DNA from: Patescibacteria group bacterium
GTDB lineage: Bacteria > Patescibacteriota > Minisyncoccia > Phycocordibacterales > UBA9973
Direction of reading: 5' to 3'
Length of the DNA stretch: 12,625 nt
Assembly (NCBI GenBank): GCA_019750345.1
Contig: JAIEON010000059.1
Span: 1-12,625 of the forward strand
The notes beneath the pieces were generated by a model, which did no database searches, had not been told where the DNA came from, and worked only from the letters and a program-made list of their open reading frames with translations. The position numbers were made by a program, and so were the translations under genes. Below, piece by piece: positions 5,531 through 12,256 of the stretch. Within the stretch, counting starts at the first letter, position 1, and every line of letters starts with the position of its first letter.

Positions 5531-6814
5531 CTATTCAACAACTACAGTAATTCTCTCCTGATTACTCGGGAAAAATGGTGCCCAAAATGGGTATAAGGTA
5601 TACCGAGCTTCTTGTATTTCAGGGACCGATTGTACTGTCGCCAAAAATGACTTACGTGGTACACCGAGCACTGCTTGTTTGATTTTTTCAAGTGGCGCCT
5701 TCGTTATTAACGTTGCAGTACCTGAAAGTGAAATAGTGAGCGTATCAGGAATCTTAGTGGCGTCTGTAGGGATAGCCGAGATTGGCTCTACAGTAATATC
5801 TCCGAGTGCTGGAATAGCTACAGAGGTATATACGCGATCACTTACTACTTTGCTTGCTATCGCACTTTCGAGCATATCTCGATCAATCAGGTATGACACC
5901 ATGGTTCCTTTAATGCTTGCGGGGAACTTAATATCGTCACCTTTGATTGTGAGTGAGTCACGATCAATTGTAATAAACTGCAAATTGGGGAAAGTTACAT
6001 ATTCTTCTTTTATTGCACCGATAGCGGCACGAGTTTCTCGTTTGAGTTTTTCTGCGAGGTCTGCTTGCAGTGTGAGGATGGCAGACTCTTTGTCTTCATC
6101 AGTTAAGATGTGAGCGATACCTGCTTCTCCGCCAGTAATGGCACCAGCACTACGTCCATAAAATTGCTTACTGTTGTATCCAGCTATTGAAAAGCTTTCT
6201 CCTTCAGCGTTATAGCTCTCCCCCACATCCACAGCGAGAACTTGCACTTGAACACTGGTTCCTGCTTTTTTTACTTTATTTACTGTCGTATAGCCAGGCA
6301 CAGTAATCGCTGCCTGAGTCGAGTATTTTTTACCAGTAGACGATGTCACTGTCGTACCCTTTTTTATAGTGATAGCCTTAGTACTATATTCATTGAACAG
6401 TACGATATTACCAGAAGACTTTGTATTACTTGCAGTAAGCGCAGAAGCATATACCTGACGAGTGACTTCACTTTCGACAACCATCACCTGAAATGAAAGT
6501 CTTCCCGCACCAGCTGACTTATATTCTTCCATATCGAGTTGCATTCTATCAAAAGAAAAAGGGATATGACGCTCTAATACAGTAACGCGAGCATAGACAA
6601 ACTTCATTCCTAGAACATAGAGTAGGGCGATAAACAATATCGCTCCTGCAAATACAAAAATAGTTTTCCAGGATGAGCGGCGAACTTCTTTTTCGAACGG
6701 TGTGTAGTTGATACCAGATCCTCCGCTATATTCTGGTGTGTGTATTTCAACAACACTTTCTTTGGTATTTTTATTCTCTAATTGCTCCTTTCTAATTACA
6801 TCATACAATTTCAT
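5531..6814 (-). CDS. Single-pass membrane protein with baseplate-J-like extracytoplasmic region
   Basis: The 427 residues start with a polar, charged cytoplasmic segment (about 1-49). One strong transmembrane helix follows at 51-70 (TIFVFAGAILFIALLYVLGM), then a long beta-rich region predicted to lie outside. About residues 133-213 resemble the baseplate J/gp47 pattern: SSGNIVLFNEYST, KKGTTVTSSTGKKYST, then GTSVQVQVLAVDVGESYN. The C-terminus has a WAPFFPSNQERI segment before a final beta strand. There is no signal-peptide cleavage site, so the helix should act as an anchor. The gene begins 13 bp after the FtsA/PilM-like gene and has a TACAAT -10 seven bases before its ATG. Next to an FtsA/PilM-like protein, this topology resembles PilN of type IV pilus machines. 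Family assignment rests on pattern only; the physiological role is not known. Confidence 0.6.
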   Translation of the reverse strand: MKLYDVIRKEQLENKNTKESVVEIHTPEYSGGSGINYTPFEKEVRRSSWKTIFVFAGAILFIALLYVLGMKFVYARVTVLERHIPFSFDRMQLDMEEYKSAGAGRLSFQVMVVESEVTRQVYASALTASNTKSSGNIVLFNEYSTKAITIKKGTTVTSSTGKKYSTQAAITVPGYTTVNKVKKAGTSVQVQVLAVDVGESYNAEGESFSIAGYNSKQFYGRSAGAITGGEAGIAHILTDEDKESAILTLQADLAEKLKRETRAAIGAIKEEYVTFPNLQFITIDRDSLTIKGDDIKFPASIKGTMVSYLIDRDMLESAIASKVVSDRVYTSVAIPALGDITVEPISAIPTDATKIPDTLTISLSGTATLITKAPLEKIKQAVLGVPRKSFLATVQSVPEIQEARYTLYPFWAPFFPSNQERITVVVE

Positions 6815-6821
6815 TAGCTGT

Positions 6822-6827
6822 ATTGTA
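6822..6827 (-). promoter_or_regulatory. -10 element of the baseplate-J-like gene, leaderless spacing
   Basis: TACAAT on the minus strand ends seven bases before the ATG at 6814 and overlaps the last codons' edge of the upstream gene (stop at 6828-6830). No clear -35 and no Shine-Dalgarno sequence are visible. It would let the second gene of the pair be transcribed alone as a leaderless mRNA. Confidence 0.4.
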
Positions 6828-8000
6828 TTACACTAAGCGGTCAATAAAAAGTAATGCGAGTGCGAGCGGTACATCGAGCACTGTATCAGGAACACTTTTC
6901 ACTAATGGTATTGTGTCAGGAGTAATCATTATAGCTGTCAGATTTTTATCAGCACGATGACTTAGATACGGATCATTCGCAAGAATAGTCTCAATAGTCT
7001 TCTCAAATCGAGGATCGACTACTGTGTACCAAGTACTAGGCAGAGCAAATCCATAGTGCCCTTCGTCTACAATAGTTTGCAACCCTTTTTGCCAGCGAGT
7101 ATTAAATGTTGTGAGTGCTTTTTCTATCTGTGACTTATTATGCGGCGCTAGTTTTTGCAATCGATAGGCTTCGAGCATACTACCTACTTCTGTAAAAGGA
7201 ATTTTGGTAATTTCTGCAACAGCTCGGTAGAGCTCATATGTTCCTACGGGGAATGAATGTTGATATAAGAACAACTGATCTTTTACAAATGCAACGTCTG
7301 TCACTTCTTCACCGATATCAACTAGTGCGCAACGTTCTGGAGCATTAAGTAATTCACGTGTCGCAATAAACGTAGTGTACGCACTAGTGGTAATAGCTAT
7401 CTGTCGTGTTCCGTAAATACGACGAAGTAAATCAGTACATTGATCGAGTACTTTTTTTGGTGCAACAGTCACGGTGATGTAGAGTTCAAGACTTGTCGCA
7501 CTCTTACCGTATGGTGCGTGAGTAACATAGCCATTGAGCTTAATCAAAGATACTTGTTTCTCTACAATAGAATACTCAGTCCCGAGTGCCCCAAAGCGGT
7601 CTTTCTCATTAGTAATAATAAATTCAATCTCTTTATCAATAAGACTATTTATTAGTTTTTCGGTACAAACAAACGTAGTGGTTTTATTGTAGACAATAGT
7701 TCGAGTCTGAGACATATACCACGGTGAAGCCAATACCACCTGGATATATTCCGGGTGATGTGCATCTTGCGCACGAATTGCTGTAGCTACACTTTCAATT
7801 CCTTTAAGTGTCTCAGAAACAAATCGTTCAATATTTAATTCTTCTTGTAGTACAGATTCAACACGAGATTGAGCCAGAACAGAAATAGCACTGGCGGTAG
7901 TTTGTGCACCCTTTTTTACTAGTGCATGTGCACCACCAACACTTGATGAACTAATATCAAATACTGCGACAGGAATAGTTGGTGCATTCTTAGACGACAT
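6828..8000 (-). CDS. FtsA/PilM-like actin-fold protein
   Basis: The 390 residues have the layout of the FtsA/PilM branch of actin-like ATPases. The N-terminal phosphate-1 type loop is VAVFDISSSSVGGA (11-24). Next is an inserted region with IQVVLASPWYMSQTRTIVYN (86-105), then a second nucleotide-binding block CALVDIGEEVTDVAFV (224-239) followed by the typical SFPVGTYELYRAVA (249-262). In FtsA the second block is normally DIGGGTTD; here the two glycines are replaced by Glu-Glu, so ATP binding or turnover may be altered. There is no C-terminal amphipathic membrane-targeting helix of the FtsA type that I can recognise; the end is hydrophobic (VPLALALLFIDRLV). ftsZ is not adjacent, while a PilN-like single-pass membrane protein follows directly, which favours a PilM-like scaffold role. 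A TATACT -10 lies six bases before the ATG. Confidence 0.65.
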   Translation of the reverse strand: MSSKNAPTIPVAVFDISSSSVGGAHALVKKGAQTTASAISVLAQSRVESVLQEELNIERFVSETLKGIESVATAIRAQDAHHPEYIQVVLASPWYMSQTRTIVYNKTTTFVCTEKLINSLIDKEIEFIITNEKDRFGALGTEYSIVEKQVSLIKLNGYVTHAPYGKSATSLELYITVTVAPKKVLDQCTDLLRRIYGTRQIAITTSAYTTFIATRELLNAPERCALVDIGEEVTDVAFVKDQLFLYQHSFPVGTYELYRAVAEITKIPFTEVGSMLEAYRLQKLAPHNKSQIEKALTTFNTRWQKGLQTIVDEGHYGFALPSTWYTVVDPRFEKTIETILANDPYLSHRADKNLTAIMITPDTIPLVKSVPDTVLDVPLALALLFIDRLV

Positions 8001-8006
8001 ACAGAT

Positions 8007-8012
8007 AGTATA
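8007..8012 (-). promoter_or_regulatory. -10 element of the FtsA/PilM-like gene, leaderless spacing
   Basis: TATACT on the minus strand, then ATCTGT, then the ATG at 8000: exactly six bases between hexamer and start codon. The 41-bp gap to alaS has no Shine-Dalgarno sequence and no recognisable -35. Confidence 0.55.
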
Positions 8013-8041
8013 GCGTGATTATTTTTTTTAGTATATGGAAA

Positions 8042-9793
8042 TTAAGACAGAGTTGCTTTGATACGACGAATACCTGCACTTGATGCTTCTTCTTTCAAGA
8101 TCTTGAATGTACCGAGCGTGTTCGTGTGCGATACGTGTGGACCACCACAAAATTCTTTTGATACTGCAACACCCTCTTTGTCTTCGATTGAGAATACACT
8201 CACGACATCTGGATACGTAGTACCGAATTCCATTTCAGCTCCAATACTTTGGGCTTCAGCTTTTGGCATTTCACGACGAATTACTTGAAGGTCTCTTTGA
8301 ATTGCATCATTAACCCATTTTTCGACAGCAGATTTTTCTTCATCAGTAAGTTTACGATCAAAGTTGAAGTCGATACGAAGTCTTTCTTCAGTAATATTAC
8401 TTCCCTTTTGATGAATTTCTGAGCTCACTACAGATTGTAGCGCTGCAAGCAGTAAATGGTGTGCCGTGTGAAGCTTTGTAGTCGTCTCTCCGGTGTTCGC
8501 GAGTCCTCCTTTGAACTTATTCTCAGCTCCAGCACGAGATGCGTCTTGGTGCGCCTTCATTTGTACATCAAACGCTTTTCTATCTACAGCCAATCCTTTT
8601 TCTTGTGCGATTTCTAATGTGAGCTCAATGGGAAATCCATAGGTAGTTGCTAGCGTAAATGCATCAGTACCTTTTTCAAATTCCTTGAGACCTGCTTCAA
8701 GTGTTTTTTTGAATTTTGCAATTTCCAAGAGAATAGTTTCAGACACGTTCAATGCTGCGACTTCTGAATAGTGATCTTTGTGCGCAATAATAAACAACGC
8801 TATTGCATCAATAATGACTTGATCAGTCAATCCCAGTGCACGAGCTTGTACCGCAGCACGACGAATCAATCGACGGAGAATATATCCTTGGTCTTTGTTT
8901 GCAGGAAACACTCCATCTCCTACTAAAAAAATAGCACTACGAATATGATCCGCAATAATACGCGCACTTCTTTCGTTGTACGTTACAGATGTACTCTTAA
9001 TAAGATCCATTACAGGAGCAAACATATCTGCTTCAAATACATTGGTCTTGCCTTGTACAAGCATTGAAACACGTTCAAGACCACTTCCTGTATCAACATT
9101 CTTTTGTGAGAGTTTTCCTACGACAACACCATCTTTCTTTTGGTATTGCATAAATACATCATTCCAGATTTCTACCACTTCACCCTTGTCATCAGCAGCA
9201 AGATATTCATCATGCGTCATTTCTCCAAGACCATGTTCTGTCACATCATAAAACATCTCAGTATCAGGACCACAGGGACCATTCTCGCCCGGACTCCACC
9301 AGTTATTCTCGGCAGGTAAGAAATAAATTCTTGATTCAGGAAGGTACTGTTTCCAGATTTCTACCGCTTCAAGATCTCTTGGCGCATTCTCATCACCCTC
9401 AAATACTGTCACGTATAGACGAGTAGGATCAAGACCAAGTCCTTCTTCTTTTGATGTTAAGAATTCGTAACTCCATTTAATAGCGTCTTCTTTAAAATAA
9501 TCTCCCAAAGACCAGTTCCCTAGCATTTCAAAAAATGTTAGATGACGACTATCTCCGATATCTTCAATATCTCCGGTACGAACACATTTTTGACTACTTG
9601 CCAGACGAGTACCTTGTGGATGTGGTTCTCCCAAAAGATACGGTACCAACGGTTGCATACCAGCAGTATTAAAGAGTACTGAAGGGTCATTTTTAGGAAC
9701 AAGTGAAGCAGAAGGTAATAGAGCATGTCCTCGTTTTTCGAAGAATGTTAAAAACCGTGCGCGAATTTCCGAACTGCTTAATCCTTGTGTCAT
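8042..9793 (-). CDS. alaS: Alanyl-tRNA synthetase, minimal form
   Basis: AlaRS charges tRNA-Ala with alanine. This 583-residue protein has a complete class II catalytic core: the N-terminal RARFLTFFEKRGHALLPSASLVP, motif 2 region RHLTFFEMLGNWSLGDYF (83-100) and NGPCGPDTEMF. The tRNA-binding helical part follows, then the zinc-binding core of the editing domain with HTAHH (442-446) and CGGPH (549-553). It ends at SSAGIRRIKATLS. Compared with the 876-residue E. coli enzyme it lacks the beta-barrel stretch of about 110 residues before the HxxxH motif, and everything after the editing core, including the C-Ala domain. The ATG at 9793 fits the family start; an in-frame TTG at 9811 would fall upstream of the -10 element and is not used here. 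The stop is TAA. Confidence 0.95.
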   Translation of the reverse strand: MTQGLSSSEIRARFLTFFEKRGHALLPSASLVPKNDPSVLFNTAGMQPLVPYLLGEPHPQGTRLASSQKCVRTGDIEDIGDSRHLTFFEMLGNWSLGDYFKEDAIKWSYEFLTSKEEGLGLDPTRLYVTVFEGDENAPRDLEAVEIWKQYLPESRIYFLPAENNWWSPGENGPCGPDTEMFYDVTEHGLGEMTHDEYLAADDKGEVVEIWNDVFMQYQKKDGVVVGKLSQKNVDTGSGLERVSMLVQGKTNVFEADMFAPVMDLIKSTSVTYNERSARIIADHIRSAIFLVGDGVFPANKDQGYILRRLIRRAAVQARALGLTDQVIIDAIALFIIAHKDHYSEVAALNVSETILLEIAKFKKTLEAGLKEFEKGTDAFTLATTYGFPIELTLEIAQEKGLAVDRKAFDVQMKAHQDASRAGAENKFKGGLANTGETTTKLHTAHHLLLAALQSVVSSEIHQKGSNITEERLRIDFNFDRKLTDEEKSAVEKWVNDAIQRDLQVIRREMPKAEAQSIGAEMEFGTTYPDVVSVFSIEDKEGVAVSKEFCGGPHVSHTNTLGTFKILKEEASSAGIRRIKATLS

Positions 9794-9801
9794 ATAGAGA
9801 T

Positions 9802-9810
9802 ACTGTATCA
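9802..9810 (-). promoter_or_regulatory. Extended -10 element of alaS, near-leaderless spacing
   Basis: TGA-TACAGT on the minus strand is an extended -10 pattern, and the hexamer ends eight bases before the alaS ATG. The predicted leader is 1-2 nt and has no Shine-Dalgarno sequence. No intrinsic terminator is visible between the M3 peptidase stop (9832) and this site, so co-transcription with the peptidase gene is also possible. Confidence 0.4.
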
Positions 9811-9831
9811 AATAATAGCTAGTTTATAAAG

Positions 9832-11658
9832 CTAGTGTTTTTTCTGCGAATCGAGCCATGTTGCATACGTATGAGCCATATCTTCAAAACTCTTTTTGTT
9901 CGTCGCAATTACATCCTTTCCACTTACCATTTTAATAACAACATTCATATCAATTGGTTTCGTGTAGTGCGGTTTCTTGGCAAGGGTTAAGATTCTTTCT
10001 TTTGCTAATTTGAGCGAGGCAGGGATTGTACGAGTTACGGCTTTTATATACGGAGTAGCAGAAAGCTTCTTCCCTGTTGCTATCTTGATTAGCTCCGGGA
10101 ATGTTTTTGAAGAGCCAAATGCCCAAACTTTTTTCATTTCTTTACCAATCTGTGGATTGTCCACAATATAACCATACTTTTTGAAAAAATATTCTCTCCA
10201 CTGTTGAAGACCGAGTTGTGCGAGACCATATGCTTGATATGAACATGAACTATCCCATGAATAAATATGAGGGATATTAAGGAGTGTTAATGAGCTTTCA
10301 CTTTTGTCTCCATATTTTTTAGATACTGATCGGGCAATAGTGAGTACTTTTTCTGGAGTAAGATTTTTTGCCTCATAAATAGATTTTTCAAATGCGCACA
10401 CGGACATAATCCCCATCATTCCTAAAGGAGAAGTAACATGGAGCTCTCTTACTCTACGTTCAAATAACTCAAACGGGTATACTTCCCCGCTATCATTTTT
10501 TGCATAGCGAGTTTGCCATTCAATACTACTGCAGACAGTATCGAGAAACATACTTTGTGTCTCAGCCCATGCAGTCGACATCGGAGGAAACTCATGGTTT
10601 ACGCAGACATTTTTCATTTCACAGTTTAGTAAATGTGCAGCATGACCACCTTCGTGAAATAGAGTGTCGTACCCTTGATCTGATTGCCCAGGAATACCCT
10701 GTACAACATTACAAGTCAACTGTGCTCGAGCAGGAATTCTTTTGCCTGCTTTAAATTGAACCAATTCTGGCCAATGACAAAATCCATTACTATATTTACC
10801 CTCACGGTCGAGTAGGTCGAGTACGAGTGTTCCTTGCTTAAAGGAAATACCAAGCGCTGCGAATGACTGCCCCCAACGTGTCAGTGCTTGATTAAATGGA
10901 TAATATGGATCCTCCTCTTTCATAAAAGACCCTGCCATCATGAACCCGAAGTTCCAAGGTTTTCGTAGTCCAGGTTTTTCTTTCTTTTCTAATGCTCTAA
11001 TATCTTGGAATGCGTAGTTAGTTTTGTCATAAATTGAATCCCAAAGATCAAAGAGTTCTTTTTTACTCATACCTTCTTCTAAGTCCAGTTTATAGGCATA
11101 AAAATCTTCATACCCGACAGTACGGGCAAATTCATTTCGAAGAGTAACGAGCGTAACATACTCACCAACTACCGTTTGAGCTAAATCTTGCATTGCATCA
11201 AAAAGCGCCTTACGGACCAACTCATCATTTTCAGTTACCATCATTCCGCGCATTGCGTTTTCTGATTTCTTTATAAACTTTTTTGTAACAGGATCACTAT
11301 AGCCCTCTTTTCGAGTAGCTCGTTTCTTCTCGATAAGAGTTTCGAGTTCAGTAATTTTTTGTTTAAGCTTTTTTGTTTCAACTGGTACCTGATAACAATC
11401 AAGAAATTTTTTCCACTGCAAAAGACTTTCTTTAGTACTACCTGTACTTTTTGATAGGAATACATTGACCGCTTCACTAAGTTTTTCATCAGTAAGAAAT
11501 TTCTCTTTATTATTTTGTGCTTCGTCTTTAGCAGGATTGACACTATGATCTCCCATATAACTTACCCAAAACAATTCTTCATACGCAGTATGAAGCTCAG
11601 AGTATGTTGAATTGAGATACTCTAATAGTGCTTTTGCTGTTTTCCACTCGGTTTTCAT
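9832..11658 (-). CDS. M3-family zinc metallopeptidase (oligoendopeptidase/thimet type)
   Basis: M3 peptidases cleave short peptides inside the cell with a zinc ion held by HExxH and a downstream Glu. The 608 residues fit the size of oligoendopeptidase F-like members. The active site is FHEGGHAAH with H335, E336 and H339. The third zinc ligand is probably E366 in WAETQSMF, about 27 residues after the second His, as in M3. The substrate-binding His/Tyr cluster of the family is suggested by IPHIYSW (H464) and SYQAYG (Y474, Y477). The first 200 residues are helical and charged, like the lid half of the fold. No signal peptide is present, so it is cytosolic. The assignment to M3 rather than M2 or M32 rests on this spacing and the C-terminal motif. 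The gene is flanked by a terminator upstream and alaS downstream. The stop is TAG. Confidence 0.85.
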   Translation of the reverse strand: MKTEWKTAKALLEYLNSTYSELHTAYEELFWVSYMGDHSVNPAKDEAQNNKEKFLTDEKLSEAVNVFLSKSTGSTKESLLQWKKFLDCYQVPVETKKLKQKITELETLIEKKRATRKEGYSDPVTKKFIKKSENAMRGMMVTENDELVRKALFDAMQDLAQTVVGEYVTLVTLRNEFARTVGYEDFYAYKLDLEEGMSKKELFDLWDSIYDKTNYAFQDIRALEKKEKPGLRKPWNFGFMMAGSFMKEEDPYYPFNQALTRWGQSFAALGISFKQGTLVLDLLDREGKYSNGFCHWPELVQFKAGKRIPARAQLTCNVVQGIPGQSDQGYDTLFHEGGHAAHLLNCEMKNVCVNHEFPPMSTAWAETQSMFLDTVCSSIEWQTRYAKNDSGEVYPFELFERRVRELHVTSPLGMMGIMSVCAFEKSIYEAKNLTPEKVLTIARSVSKKYGDKSESSLTLLNIPHIYSWDSSCSYQAYGLAQLGLQQWREYFFKKYGYIVDNPQIGKEMKKVWAFGSSKTFPELIKIATGKKLSATPYIKAVTRTIPASLKLAKERILTLAKKPHYTKPIDMNVVIKMVSGKDVIATNKKSFEDMAHTYATWLDSQKKH

Positions 11659-11664
11659 CTCACC

Positions 11665-11673
11665 ATCATACCA
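11665..11673 (-). promoter_or_regulatory. Extended -10 element of the M3 peptidase gene, leaderless spacing
   Basis: TGG-TATGAT on the minus strand is an extended -10, with exactly six bases (GGTGAG) before the ATG at 11658. GGTGAG resembles a Shine-Dalgarno core but abuts the ATG with no spacer, so it is unlikely to serve as one. The -10 sits only about six bases behind the T-tract of the previous terminator. Confidence 0.5.
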
Positions 11674-11678
11674 GAAAT

Positions 11679-11705
11679 AAAAAAGCCCCGAAATGGGGCT
11701 TTTTT
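11679..11705 (-). terminator. Intrinsic terminator of the MgtC-like gene
   Basis: A perfect stem AAAAAAGCCCC / GGGGCTTTTTT with a five-base loop is followed on the minus strand by T-rich sequence (TTTTTTATTTC). It lies 10 bp past the stop of the MgtC-like gene. Confidence 0.9.
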
Positions 11706-11714
11706 ATTAATAGT

Positions 11715-12185
11715 TTAGAGAGGGTCTCGTTCGGTATTTTGATTGATGGGGAGTTTGCGAAGCTGTGCTTCTATAAACCACAACACAATGAAGGTAAAGA
11801 GTCCTAATATGGTTACCAGTACCGCAAGTGCGTAGAGCCCGAATCCACACGCCATACCAACACCAGCTGCAACCCAGAGACCGCTCGCCGTAGTAATACC
11901 ACTAACTCGTCCTGAAGTATGTTGAAAGATTGCTCCTACACCAAGAAACCCCGCAGCAGCGACAACTTGAGCCGCAATACGAAGTGGGTCAAAGTTTCCA
12001 AATGTATACTGCGCCGCAACTTGCTGTGAAATAATTACAAACAATGCAGACCCAAGTGAGACTAATGTATACGTACGCATACCCGCTGTCTTGTGTGCAA
12101 TAAATCGTTCAACACCGAGCGCCATACCAAGCGCCATCGCTAAAAATAAATGTACGTAGATATCCGCTATAACAAAATTCATCAT
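11715..12185 (-). CDS. MgtC/SapB family membrane protein
   Basis: Proteins of this family are inner-membrane proteins linked in other bacteria to magnesium limitation and, for Salmonella MgtC, to modulation of the F-type ATPase. The hydrophobic MgtC domain is complete: ALGMALGVERFIAHKTAGMRT, then YTLVSLGSALFVI, AAQVVAAAGFLGVGAIF and GRVSGITTASGLWVAAGVGMACG. Together they make about five transmembrane helices. The cytoplasmic ACT-like C-terminal domain of long MgtC proteins is absent, as in SapB/YhiD-type members; only a short charged tail remains. The start chosen is the ATG at 12185 (156 residues), because a TATACT -10 ends six bases before it. A start at 12191 (158 residues, with AGGA six bases upstream) would lie inside the promoter. 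Terminators flank the gene on both sides, so it is monocistronic. Confidence 0.85.
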   Translation of the reverse strand: MMNFVIADIYVHLFLAMALGMALGVERFIAHKTAGMRTYTLVSLGSALFVIISQQVAAQYTFGNFDPLRIAAQVVAAAGFLGVGAIFQHTSGRVSGITTASGLWVAAGVGMACGFGLYALAVLVTILGLFTFIVLWFIEAQLRKLPINQNTERDPL

Positions 12186-12191
12186 TGTCAT

Positions 12192-12197
12192 AGTATA
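12192..12197 (-). promoter_or_regulatory. -10 element of the MgtC-like gene
   Basis: TATACT on the minus strand directly abuts one ATG (12191) and lies six bases before a second, in-frame ATG (12185). The spacing matches the other genes of the window only if the second ATG is used. No -35 is recognisable; the upstream DNA is a terminator T-tract. Confidence 0.45.
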
Positions 12198-12215
12198 TCC
12201 TAGTACACAAAATAA

Positions 12216-12241
12216 AAAAGCACCACAGTGGTGATGCTTTT
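12216..12241 (-). terminator. Intrinsic terminator of the Tyr/Gln-rich protein gene
   Basis: AAAAGCA-CAC stems pair with GTG-TGCTTTT with one C/A mismatch and an AGTG-side four-base loop. On the minus strand it ends in TTTTTTATTTT. It lies 15 bp past the stop at 12257. Confidence 0.8.
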
Positions 12242-12256
12242 ACAAAGAAATGAGTT

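Noticed and set aside
9794..9811. TTG start giving a six-residue longer AlaRS
   Set aside because: The TTG lies upstream of the predicted -10 element, and the family alignment begins at the ATG at 9793 (MTQGLSSSEIRARF).
9818..9836. Short inverted repeat TAGCT / AGCTA around the end of the M3 peptidase gene
   Set aside because: Five-bp arms with an A/T-rich loop and no T-tract are too weak for a terminator and expected by chance in this composition.
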